Notes: generated by a model from the sequence alone, not told the origin. A stretch of 64,000 nt of DNA from Flavobacterium sp. HTF (GCF_003105115.1 NZ_QETH01000017.1:1-64000), one strand, 5' to 3'. Shown: positions 52,454 to 59,868, counted from the stretch's first letter. Numbers and translations: made by a program.

Positions 52454-53218
52454 TTATTTTTTAAACTGAAGCAAAGCATTTCTGCTAAAATCAGACAGGA
52501 CAAGTTTTCCTGTGATATTAGCACGCTCAATCAAAATAGACTCCCATTGCTCTGTGCCTTCCCAGATAATCTTTTTCATTTCCTGCAAAGCTTCAGGGTT
52601 ATAGGAACTTAATTTTTTAGCAAAATTTTCGACTGCATTATCCAGATCTCCGGTTTCGCATAAAACCGAAAAAAGCCCTTTTTGAAAAGCCCAGTCTGCC
52701 GATTTCCATTCGTGTGCCGCAAGTGTCATTTGAGTCATTGCTGTTTTTCCAATTTTACGGGAAACAGCCGGTTCAATTACAAAAGGTCCGATTCCGATGG
52801 CAAGTTCAGATAATTTCACATCACTTTGAGGAGTGGCAAACACATAATCGCAAGCCGAGATAATGCCAACTCCCCCGCCAACAGCTTTTCCCTGAACGCG
52901 GCCGATTATTAATTTATTGCAATTGCGCATCGCATTTAACAAATGGGCAAATCCGGAGAAAAACTCCGTTCCCTGTTCCTCATTTTCTACCAGTAAAAGT
53001 TCGTCAAAAGAAGCACCGGAACAAAAAACCCTGTCCCCTTCGCTTTTCAGGACAATAACCGAAACCTCTTTATTCCGGCTTAAGGAATTAATTTCAGCAG
53101 TAAGTCGGTCTAACAATTCACGTGGAAAAGAATTACTTGCCGGATGGCCAAACTGAACTGTTGCAATGGTATTCTGAAAGGAAGTTTCTAAACTTCCGTT
53201 TAAATTTTCTAAACTCAT
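52454..53218 (-). CDS. enoyl-CoA hydratase/isomerase family protein
   Basis: A 254-residue crotonase-fold protein. The N-terminal region TVQFGHPASNSFPRELLDRL and the catalytic stretch GGGVGIISACDYVFATPQSDVKLSELAIGIGP (described in parts) are typical; the Glu of the hydratase active site is in KLSELAIG. It resembles the phenylacetate-pathway PaaF/paaG-like or generic hydratases. No beta-oxidation neighbours are present. Monocistronic. Confidence 0.9.
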   Translation of the reverse strand: MSLENLNGSLETSFQNTIATVQFGHPASNSFPRELLDRLTAEINSLSRNKEVSVIVLKSEGDRVFCSGASFDELLLVENEEQGTEFFSGFAHLLNAMRNCNKLIIGRVQGKAVGGGVGIISACDYVFATPQSDVKLSELAIGIGPFVIEPAVSRKIGKTAMTQMTLAAHEWKSADWAFQKGLFSVLCETGDLDNAVENFAKKLSSYNPEALQEMKKIIWEGTEQWESILIERANITGKLVLSDFSRNALLQFKK

Positions 53219-53324
53219 AAAAAAACAGATTTAATCGTAAAGTTACGCTTTTGAAAAATATTTCTCCTGAAACTCTCCGAAATTTGTTTTTTGAAAAATA
53301 TTTGACTTTATTTGCTAACGCTTT

Positions 53325-53398
53325 GGGGGATTAGCTCATTTGGCTAGAGTATCTCGATGAAAATCGGGAAGGTGACAGTTCGAATACGGTATTCTCCA
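53325..53398 (+). pseudogene. tRNA-Ala-like copy 1 with replaced anticodon arm
   Basis: The first 27 bases are identical to the genuine tRNA-Ala at 53500, and the 3' end TATTCTCCA too. In place of the 17-nt anticodon arm stands TCTCGATGAAAATCGGGA (53352-53369), which folds as a 7-bp stem with one G-T pair and a GAAA loop and offers no anticodon. The T-arm is one base short (GACAGTTCGAATACGG), so it pairs poorly. It is a tRNA-derived repeat, not a decoding tRNA. Confidence 0.85.
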
Positions 53399-53411
53399 CA
53401 AAACAAAACAA

Positions 53412-53486
53412 GGGTGATTAGCTCATTTGGCTAGAGTATCCCGATGAAAAATCGGGAAGGTGACAGTTCAAATACGGTATTCTCCA
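53412..53486 (+). pseudogene. tRNA-Ala-like copy 2 with replaced anticodon arm
   Basis: It follows copy 1 at a period of 87 bp with the same CAAAACAAAACAAG spacer. The acceptor begins GGGTGAT, the anticodon arm is TCCCGATGAAAAATCGGGA (53439-53457), a perfect 7-bp stem, and the T-arm carries the same one-base deletion plus a G to A change (GACAGTTCAAATACGG). The shared T-arm change shows copies 1 and 2 were duplicated after degeneration. Confidence 0.85.
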
Positions 53487-53499
53487 CAAAACAAAACAA

Positions 53500-53573
53500 G
53501 GGGGATTAGCTCATTTGGCTAGAGTACTTGCCTGGCAGGCAAGGGGTGACCGGTTCGAATCCGGTATTCTCCA
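53500..53573 (+). tRNA. tRNA-Ala (anticodon GGC)
   Basis: A complete 74-nt cloverleaf. The acceptor GGGGGAT pairs with ATTCTCC and contains the G3-U70 pair that identifies alanine tRNA. D-stem GCTC/GAGT, anticodon stem CTTGC/GCAAG with loop CTGGCAG (anticodon GGC, reads GCC/GCU), T-arm ACCGG TTCGAAT CCGGT. Discriminator A; CCA is not fully encoded (ACATTT follows). It is followed by a terminator-like hairpin and a GIY-YIG gene. Confidence 0.93.
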
Positions 53574-53599
53574 CATTTTTTTTATAAATTATTCACAAC

Positions 53600-53635
53600 A
53601 AAAATACCCAAACAAATCTGTTTGGGTATTTTTGT
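53600..53635 (+). terminator. terminator after tRNA-Ala
   Basis: CAAAAATACCCAAACA / TGTTTGGGTATTTTTG perfect arms around a short loop with T-rich tail, between the tRNA and the GIY-YIG start. Confidence 0.75.
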
Positions 53636-53656
53636 TATTTATGTTTTATAACAATT

Positions 53657-53905
53657 ATGTTTTACACTTACATCATATATTCCAAAACACTGAACAAGTA
53701 TTACATTGGATCTTGTCAAAATATTGAACAACGCTTACAAGATCATTTAAACAGCAGAAGTAAATTTACTAAAGTCGCTAAAGACTGGGAATTAAAATAT
53801 TTTGAGACATTCTTAACCAGAAGCGAAGCCTGCAAAAGGGAATTACAAATAAAAAAATTGAAAAGCAGAAAGTATATTGAAAACCTCATAGCAACAAAAG
53901 GCTAG
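53657..53905 (+). CDS. GIY-YIG nuclease domain protein inside the tRNA-Ala cluster
   Basis: An 82-residue stand-alone GIY-YIG domain: YTYIIYSK (GIY), NKYYIGSCQNIEQRLQDH (YIG, catalytic Arg in QRL), then the catalytic Glu in SEACKRELQIKKLKSRKYIENLI. Length fits the small URI/YhbQ-like family common in Bacteroidota. The last codons and stop (GGCTAG) lie in the D-loop sequence of a tRNA-Ala fragment, and the gene is framed by the tRNA-Ala terminator and a dispersed palindrome at 54028. This placement suggests an inserted or mobile cassette. Catalytic residues look intact. Confidence 0.88.
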   Translation: MFYTYIIYSKTLNKYYIGSCQNIEQRLQDHLNSRSKFTKVAKDWELKYFETFLTRSEACKRELQIKKLKSRKYIENLIATKG

Positions 53906-53966
53906 AGTATCCCGATGCATCGGGAAGGTGACCGGTTCTCCCGATACATCGGGACGGTATTCTCCA
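53900..53966 (+). pseudogene. tRNA-Ala 3' fragment with two replaced hairpins
   Basis: Begins GGCTAGAGTA (D-loop onward) and ends TATTCTCCA, so it lacks the acceptor 5' half. The anticodon arm is TCCCGATGCATCGGGA (53910-53925) and the T-loop is interrupted by TCCCGATACATCGGGA (53939-53954), which stands in place of GAATC. The T-stem bases flanking it (ACCGGTTC, CGGTATT) are intact. A second terminator follows at 53975. Confidence 0.85.
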
Positions 53967-53974
53967 CAAAACTA

Positions 53975-54006
53975 AAAACCCTTGTAATTATTTACAAGGG
54001 TTTTAT
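53975..54006 (+). terminator. terminator after the GIY-YIG/tRNA fragment
   Basis: AAAACCCTTGTAA / TTACAAGGGTTTT perfect 13-bp arms, four-base loop and T-run. Confidence 0.8.
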
Positions 54007-54027
54007 TTTTCTACCATTTCACAATCT

Positions 54028-54142
54028 TGTCATTTCTCGAGCGATAGCGAATAAGCAAAGCAAATCATACCAGAAGTTCCGTAAAGTATGTCATTAATCG
54101 TTGTCGATTCGCCAGTGTGATTTCTCGTTCCTCGAAATGACA
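54028..54142. repeat. dispersed palindromic repeat, diverged copy beside the first GIY-YIG gene
   Basis: Ends TGTCATTTCTCGAGCGA (54028 on) and TTCTCGTTCCTCGAAATGACA (to 54142, arm word here 16-17 nt of pairing) show the same TGTCAT...ATGACA frame and GCCAGTGTGATTTC motif as the copies at 37298 and 59224. Interior is more diverged. Confidence 0.7.
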
Positions 54143-54367
54143 CATCTATTATTATAATAGCCCGTGGTTTCAACCACGGGAGACAGATGTTATATATATA
54201 TTGCGTCCCAACGGTTGAAACCGTTGGCAATGTTCATCTGAAATGACACATCTATCGTTATAATAGCCCGCGGTTTCAACCACGGGAGACAGATGTTATG
54301 CATTACGTCCCAACGGTTGAAACCGTGGGCAATGTTCAGTTGAAATGACATCTCTATCGTTATAATT
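54134..54367. repeat. tandem 102-106 bp hairpin-pair units (two and a quarter copies)
   Basis: Unit 1 is 54134-54239, unit 2 is 54240-54341, and a third begins GAAATGACA at 54342. Each has GAAATGACACATCTATC, then hairpin CCCGTGGTTTCAACCACGGG and hairpin CAACGGTTGAAACCGTTG. The GTTTCAACCACGGG type of word occurs in REP elements of Bacteroidota associated with RAYT transposases, as I recall. The first unit shares its start with the end of the preceding palindrome. With that palindrome this fills the 418 bp gap. Confidence 0.8.
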
Positions 54368-54384
54368 CTAAAATCCTTAAATGA

Positions 54385-54561
54385 TTATTTTTCATTTGCC
54401 GAGTCCTCAGCATTAATATCCTCTTTTTCAGTTTTCTTGAAATCATTGTTCAATAAATCTGTCAGTTTCTTTTTTTCACGGTGATTTTTTCGAATTGTAA
54501 TGACAACTAAAATGACAATCAACACTGCTACAATTCCTATTACAACCCAGTTAATTTCCAT
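54385..54561 (-). CDS. 58-residue membrane-anchored small protein
   Basis: Minus strand from ATG at 54561 to TAA at 54385: MEINWVVIGIVAVLIVILVV is a membrane helix starting near residue 4, then TIRKNHREKKKLTDLLNN and an acidic tail KTEKEDINAEDSANEK. It resembles a family of small flavobacterial membrane proteins with an N-terminal helix and charged tail. Function unknown. It follows no gene within 150 bp on its strand. Confidence 0.65.
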   Translation of the reverse strand: MEINWVVIGIVAVLIVILVVITIRKNHREKKKLTDLLNNDFKKTEKEDINAEDSANEK

Positions 54562-54713
54562 AGTTTCTAATTTTTAATAAATGTAAAAATTCAAAGCTAA
54601 TTTCAATATTATCAAAAGGTTAAATATTATTTTTCCTTATCTTTTGCAACTAAAAATTGTTTTCGATAAAATACAATAGCGAAGTTTTCATCATTTTGAT
54701 AAAAAATAAGCAA

Positions 54714-55226
54714 TTATTTCCAAAATGTCCATTCAGAGCCATTATAGATACAAACCATTTTTTTTGCGCTATCATAACAAATAGTTCCTGCCATTGGTTT
54801 TATAATATTAAGATGTGGTGAAACTACATTTGGCAATATCAATGCTTTGTCCGACGATTCTAAAACCAGCACGCCATCTATAGTGCTGCTCTTTGCCCCA
54901 ATTACGGTTCCTTTTTCATCCGATTCCGGCACCGATTCCTGAATAGACAAATCTACCGCCCCGGTATGAATAGATAAATCTACCCAGTCTGTACCGTTAT
55001 AGTACATGACTTTTTTAAGGTTGGCATCATAAATCATCACGCCGCCTGTCAGGGCGTTGCCTGTAGGCAGTGTTGTTACCCAGGGGAGAACAATACCTGC
55101 TTTGCCACCTGCATTAAAATCCAGTACACCTGAACCACTCGGAACTGTCTTTTTTCCGATACTTGATTGTGCATTTGCTGCCATTGCTGCAAAAACTGCA
55201 TAGATCACAAAAAGTATTTTTTTCAT
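54714..55226 (-). CDS. secreted hypothetical protein with repeated GMxxYDxxxxxxxYNGxxW modules
   Basis: A 170-residue protein with signal peptide (MKKILFVIYAVFAAMAANAQ). Two modules are visible: residues 60-84 (GGVMIYDANLKKVMYYNGTDW) and 142-169 (AGTICYDSAKKMVCIYNGSEW). The VLVLESSDKALILPNV segment between them is the usual flavobacterial surface-protein motif. The C-terminus of the upstream 656-residue protein has the same module, so both are members of one paralogous group. No function or T9SS signal is evident. Confidence 0.8.
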   Translation of the reverse strand: MKKILFVIYAVFAAMAANAQSSIGKKTVPSGSGVLDFNAGGKAGIVLPWVTTLPTGNALTGGVMIYDANLKKVMYYNGTDWVDLSIHTGAVDLSIQESVPESDEKGTVIGAKSSTIDGVLVLESSDKALILPNVVSPHLNIIKPMAGTICYDSAKKMVCIYNGSEWTFWK

Positions 55227-55289
55227 AATTATTTTTTTATTCTTTTCTATACCTGCAAATCGTAAACCTAAGACCTGTCTCCTAAAATC

Positions 55290-57260
55290 TTAATTAGGAC
55301 ATCCTTGTTGTGTCATTGCTTTCCACACTGTACCGTTGTAGAATTTTATCACATTATTTGCGGTATCATACACAATCATTCCTGCTAAAGGGTTTTTAAT
55401 AGTGGTTTCCGGCCAAGCCATTCTGGTCAGTACCAATCCTCTTGTTTTAGATTCCAATATTAGGCTTCCTGCTCTTGGGTCCGACCAGTTGCGCGGTACA
55501 GCTGTCCTGTCGAGTGTAGATATGATTGTTTTTATTGGCTCTGCTGTACCTGTTACAACGGCAGGTTTATAACAGGCCACACATGCATAATCAATTCCAA
55601 CACTAAGTGAAGCTGTCGGTGAAGAACATTCATAATTTTCCGAATAATACCTTAAAAAATATACACCTTCCACCCTTACATTGGCAGGATCTGCTATAAC
55701 AGCTCCAGTTCTTCCATCTGTCCACTGCAAAACTGTACCGGCAGGTGGTACAGTAGAAATTATATAACTATTTAAGTTAATACTTTTTCCATTACATATG
55801 TATGCAATACTACTGCTCAATTTTGGCGAATTATCTCCAGTGGGACACTGAAATATAACCGCATTATTACTGGTAAAGGTACCTGGTGTAGAGCCAAAAT
55901 CCATTGAAATACCAATTCCGTTATCAACCTTCCCTAAATCGATAGTATTCTTGAATCTCATCCAGGGAGCTGCACCCAGATTATCATTAAGATTGTTATA
56001 GTAAGCAGAATAATACCCTGACCATGCAACACCTCCTTTATACTGGAAAGCCTCATACGCGGGGGGGCGTGTGACTCCCATAATTAGGTTGGGTGCTGTG
56101 CCTTTGACAAACCCCGGTCCAGTATCATCTCCATCCAGATAGGTATCCCATGCATGTGCCAATTGTACTTTTTCGGTATTACCCTCAGGTATGGTTACCT
56201 TGTAATCAATAAGGAAATTGGCATCAGGATACCTATAGGTGTATTTTACTTCCAAAAAGTAAGTCAAGCCGTTTTTAACTGCAGCCATTTTAATCACATC
56301 TATATAATTATTTCCGTTTTCGATGTCAGACTGTTCTGTACTACTTATAACGGTAAGTCTCTGATCAAGACTGACTGGATATAAAGTTCCACCAGCATAA
56401 GATGTATTACCTATAGAAAGCACCAAACCATGTGTAGTACCCGGCACATTATAAGGCGATGTAGTACCGGTTAATAGATCCTTATCATACCTGTAAATCT
56501 GAAATTTACCTACACCAGATGCATTCCATTTTCTACGGATCTGCATGTTTCCTGCTCCGGACAAATTAATTCTAATCCCATCAGAACCATCTGCCAGCAT
56601 ACCTCCGGACTTATTAATTATGGTTTGTCCATAATATTCGCAGATGCGGTTATTGATAGTAAAACGATACAATTGTCCGCTTGCAGGACGTGTGGTAATT
56701 GATCTGACTAAAGTTCCGGAAGTTCCTGGATTGGTAGCAGGATCTGTTAACCACGTTTGTACGACAGACATACCAACATTATAATAAAGACCAATAGCTG
56801 CAGGATAAGTTACTGCATTAAAAACATCATTAGCTTCCTGATTATAGATATATTCAACTGAATTGGTCCCTTCGTAAATTTTTACCTGAAAGCTAATAAC
56901 AGATCCGGTAGCATTATAAGCCCATTTCCAGTTTTTCCATTCTGCGGTAAACACACGATTAGGTGCTGCACCACTTGTCTGATAGGAGAAAGCACCAGTT
57001 CCTGCACCGCTTAAATGAGTCCATAAAGGAGCTAATACTGTTTCGGCGCCTGATACACTAGCAAATGAAGTTGAAATTGACTTACCAAAAGACAAATATC
57101 CATTAGAACTGGCGTAAAAAGTGGTGTAATCTGTACATCCGACCGTAAAAGTAAACCCAATAGGCAACGCAGTACTTATTCGCTCATCTCCATTAATATT
57201 TGATACGGCTGTACCACCAACCAGAGGTATAAAAGTAAAAATCAAATTCCTGTAGACCAT
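55290..57260 (-). pseudogene. secreted protein gene lacking its 5' end
   Basis: The frame 55290-57260 reads 656 residues from a chance ATG, but it starts FTFIPLVGGTAVSNINGD directly with a repeat that normally follows a signal peptide and about 15 residues; no signal peptide is present and a stop lies 9 bp upstream. The rest looks intact: GFTFTVGCTDYTTFYASSNGYLSFG, a long beta-rich region with INNRICEYYGQTIIN, and C-terminal LILESKTRGLVLTRM with AGMIVYDTANNVIKFYNGTVW. This is probably a large secreted or surface protein truncated at its N-terminus at 57255, so unlikely to be exported or functional. Confidence 0.8.
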
Positions 57261-57590
57261 ATCAGTATTTCAAGAATATCTGATTGTGACGGCGCTTTGT
57301 TTGTCGTGGGCGATGGTATGCAGCCTATACTCAGAAGCGGTGATATCGTGGTGTACAAAAAAACAAATAATCCCGCGTTCAATATCATTTGGGGTGAAAT
57401 GTACCTCATCTATGTTTATAATGACGGCAACGAATTCTTTTTGACCCGTTTCCTGATGAAGTCGGAACGCGAGTCGTATGTACGTTTTGTTTCTCAAAAT
57501 CCCAGTCATCAGACTTTGGAATTTCCGGTAAGCAGTATTAAGGCACTGGCTTTGGTAAAGGCCTCGGTGAAGATTAATTCGCAGTTTTAG
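57249..57590 (+). pseudogene. LexA-like S24 C-terminal fragment of a repressor
   Basis: From about 57249 the plus strand reads an S24-type domain: IPVDHISISRISDCDGALFVVGDGMQPILRSGDIVVYKK (split here for length; the G-D-x-M-x-P block is at 57309-57326), a KTNNPAFNIIWGEMYLIYV strand and VKASVKINSQF at the end. The helix-turn-helix half and the start codon are missing; a TTG at 57297 is the nearest start. The upstream sequence belongs to the truncated secreted protein on the other strand. The M in DGM is a change from the usual serine. Confidence 0.82.
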
Positions 57591-58052
57591 TTTTTTTGGC
57601 GAAGATTTATACCTATAAGTTTAAATAACCGTGATTTGCTTCGCTGCGCCTGAAGTGCGGATTGGCGCAAAAAAAGATTGAGCAACCTCAGCCTTTTTTC
57701 TTCTTTTTATTTGTTTTTTTCAAGTGCAAAATTAGGATGTAGTTAATCAGTAAATAAACTATATCTAATTATTCTACGTTAATGAAAAATAAATAGCTAT
57801 AAAAACATTAAATAAAATACAGCAATATTATTAACAAAATCTTGCTAATTACTATCGATTTAATCCTTTCAAACAAAAACTAAAAATATGTCTTATTCTG
57901 TTATTACTGAATCAAATAGTAGTACACTAAAAAAACACATCTGTTTAATTTTGCACAAAATTTGTTTTTCTTTTGAATGGACTGTCATTTTAAATATTTC
58001 TGAATTAGTACCCTGAAAATTGCAATACATCATTCATATATAAAACATCTTT
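57591..58052. other. AT-rich gap with one possible short ORF
   Basis: After the S24 fragment no gene I can support is seen. A 42-codon frame starts ATG at 57888 and ends TGA at 58016 (MSYSVITESNSSTLKKHICL followed by a hydrophobic tail), but it lacks a -7 box and may be chance. A hairpin terminator follows at 58053, which could end it or another short transcript. Confidence 0.3.
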
Positions 58053-58082
58053 AAAACCGTAATTATCAGTTACGGTTTTTTT
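58053..58082 (+). terminator. intrinsic terminator in the gap
   Basis: AAAACCGTAA / TTACGGTTTT arms with a seven-base loop and T-run. No gene was confirmed directly upstream, so the transcript it ends is unclear. Confidence 0.7.
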
Positions 58083-58183
58083 ATGTCTGACCCTGTAGAC
58101 AGAAAATAAAACGCATCATCTAATGCTGTTTACCATTTATAAATTTTTTATCTTGGTACACCTGTTAAACCAATAACTAATTT

Positions 58184-59212
58184 ATGAAAATAAAGATATA
58201 CGCTGTTTCTGTAATCCTGGCACTATTGTTTTCCTGTAATAAAAAAGAAGAAACCAAAACGGTCCGCCCCGGCCTGGTAGAAAACAACGAAACAAAAACC
58301 GATAGCCTGCCGGAAACCGAAGAAACTCCCAAAAAAGAAAGCATCAATCTGTTTACTATAATGCCAAAAGACAGCAGCGATGTGGTTTTTGTTTCGCTTT
58401 CAGATATTTACAATATAAGCGAAGGCAATGCTACACCGGCAATGCCCGCTATCGAAACAATGGACATCATAACCGCACAATATTTTACACTCGAAAAGAA
58501 ATACCGAAAAAGGTTTCTGTCACAGACCCATATTTCAGAATCTGATTCTGTTTTTATTTACGATTATGCCAAAAACAAACTGGCTTCTTTTGGGGTAAAA
58601 AACCTAAAAGCAACTGCGCTGATAAATGGTTATTCTTCTTCAGAAGATTTCCCCTACGCTCCTTCTGACTACATGATTGGCTTTGAAATCAATAAAAAAT
58701 ACCTAAACGGATTCAGCGAATATTACAGAGATGCTTTGGTATATGTCGGCAAAGAAAATCCGTTTGCAAAAGAACAATTAACACCTCCTGACTGGAAAAA
58801 AGTGGCTGCAAAAGAATTTCCGTCAAGACCTTTGAAAAACGAAGACAAAAAACTGCTGAAAAATACTGCTATCGGCAATACTTATGCATTTAAGACAAAC
58901 AGTTACCACTATTTTCTACAGGATTATACAGACAACCGCAAAAATCTTTACGCAAGACGTCTTCTGGTTACCGACCCTAAAACAAAAGACATTATCATAG
59001 AAAAACTCTACAGTCCGAGCGAAGGCACCACGCCAAGCCCGCTAAACTACGAAGAAGGCGATGATATTGTAAATCAGTGGACGGGTAAACTTTTTAAAGA
59101 CAAACCTGAGGTTGTTTTCGGTTTTCTGTACGAGTCATTCGGATGTCCGGGGATTTCGATTATTGACAAATCAAATGAGGAAATTTATCTGCAATGCGAT
59201 AATCGCCATTGA
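58184..59212 (+). CDS. hypothetical lipoprotein
   Basis: A 342-residue protein with lipobox ILALLFSC (Cys18), a Glu/Thr/Lys/Pro-rich linker (residues 20-55), and a mature region with INLFTIMPKDSSDVVFVSLSDIYN. Later segments are NYEEGDDIVNQWTGKLFKDKPEVVFGFLYESFGCPGIS (described in parts). I do not recognise the family. It lies between the terminator at 58053 and the GIY-YIG cassette at 59224; the repeat begins 11 bp after its stop. Confidence 0.75.
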   Translation: MKIKIYAVSVILALLFSCNKKEETKTVRPGLVENNETKTDSLPETEETPKKESINLFTIMPKDSSDVVFVSLSDIYNISEGNATPAMPAIETMDIITAQYFTLEKKYRKRFLSQTHISESDSVFIYDYAKNKLASFGVKNLKATALINGYSSSEDFPYAPSDYMIGFEINKKYLNGFSEYYRDALVYVGKENPFAKEQLTPPDWKKVAAKEFPSRPLKNEDKKLLKNTAIGNTYAFKTNSYHYFLQDYTDNRKNLYARRLLVTDPKTKDIIIEKLYSPSEGTTPSPLNYEEGDDIVNQWTGKLFKDKPEVVFGFLYESFGCPGISIIDKSNEEIYLQCDNRH

Positions 59213-59223
59213 TTGATGCTTAA

Positions 59224-59345
59224 CCGCCTTGTATGTCATCCTGAGGAACGAAGGATCACACGAGAAGCTCGACAAAGAGAAGTAGAATTACTTTGTAGAA
59301 TTACTAGTGTGATCCTTCGTTCCTCAGGATGACAACTTTGCGGAT
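59224..59345. repeat. left copy of a 122-bp direct repeat with palindromic core, flanking a GIY-YIG gene
   Basis: CCGCCTTGTATGTCATCC ... GACAACTTTGCGGAT. Inside it, CATCCTGAGGAACGAAGG pairs with CCTTCGTTCCTCAGGATG, and AAGTAGAATTACTTTGTAG is another shared word. The right copy at 59746-59868 is near-identical in both the palindrome and the flanks (CCGCC...TTGCGGAT). Confidence 0.85.
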
Positions 59346-59394
59346 TTCTTTTTTGCAACACTACAAAAAGAAAGTATATTCGCACAAAAAAATC

Positions 59395-59709
59395 ATGCTA
59401 AATGCACAAAGTGGTTTTCGCACTTACTATGTCTATATCTTAACCAATAAACACCGCTCTACTTTTTATATTGGCGTCACTAATAATCTCAAAAGAAGAC
59501 TTTCTGAACACAAAGCAAATATTCAAAACCGTGACAAAACTTTTGTAGCAAAATACAATATCGAATTTTTAATATACTACGAAAAGTTCAATTGGATTCA
59601 GGAAGCAATTGCACGAGAAAAAGCATTAAAGGGCTGGAAAAGAGACAGAAAAATTGAACTGGTAAAAGCTTTTAATCCAACTTTCGATTTTCTGAATCAT
59701 TTTGAGTAA
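59395..59709 (+). CDS. GIY-YIG nuclease family protein flanked by direct palindromic repeats
   Basis: Start at 59395 (104 residues, MLNAQSGFRTYYVYILTNK) rather than at an ATG inside the repeat. GIY-YIG motifs: TYYVYILTN and STFYIGVTNNLKRRLSEH with the catalytic Arg, and Glu in QEAIAREKALKGWKRDRK. A -7-like TATATTCG lies about 20 bp upstream. Flanked by the 122-bp repeats 59224-59345 and 59746-59868, which makes it the core of a possible mobile cassette. Similar to the protein at 53657. Confidence 0.9.
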   Translation: MLNAQSGFRTYYVYILTNKHRSTFYIGVTNNLKRRLSEHKANIQNRDKTFVAKYNIEFLIYYEKFNWIQEAIAREKALKGWKRDRKIELVKAFNPTFDFLNHFE

Positions 59710-59745
59710 AAATGGGTAACAGGTTTGGAGGGTATTATAATTCAC

Positions 59746-59868
59746 CCGCCTTTTGTATCATCCTGACGAAGGAAGGATCGCACGAGGAGCTCCGCAAAAA
59801 AGAAGTAGAATTACTTTGTAGAATTGCTAGTGTGATCCTTCGTTCCTCAGGATGACAAGATTGCGGAT
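59746..59868. repeat. right copy of the 122-bp direct repeat
   Basis: Same flank words as the left copy (CCGCCTT, then TTGCGGAT). The palindrome ATCATCCTGACGAAGG / CCTTCGTTCCTCAGGATGAC contains a few changes relative to the left copy (CGAAGG, GAGGAGCTCCG). Oriented as a direct repeat of the left copy. Confidence 0.85.

Noticed and set aside
53515..53727. Plus-strand open frame starting in tRNA-Ala
   Set aside because: It runs through the tRNA and terminator and overlaps the GIY-YIG start; no motif supports it.
54134..54367. Tandem hairpin units as a CRISPR array
   Set aside because: Unit length is over 100 bp, there are no unique spacers of 30-40 bp and no cas genes; the internal hairpins suggest REP-type repeats.
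57297..57590. Complete small S24 gene starting at TTG 57297
   Set aside because: The S24 similarity continues upstream of the TTG in frame to about 57249, so it is the remnant of a longer gene rather than a genuine start.
57888..58016. 42-codon ORF before the 58053 terminator
   Set aside because: No -7 box, no recognisable family and ordinary chance length; kept only as a remark in the gap entry.
59329..59394. Upstream in-frame start of the second GIY-YIG gene
   Set aside because: The extension lies in the palindromic repeat and its end; the ATG at 59395 begins the conserved part.
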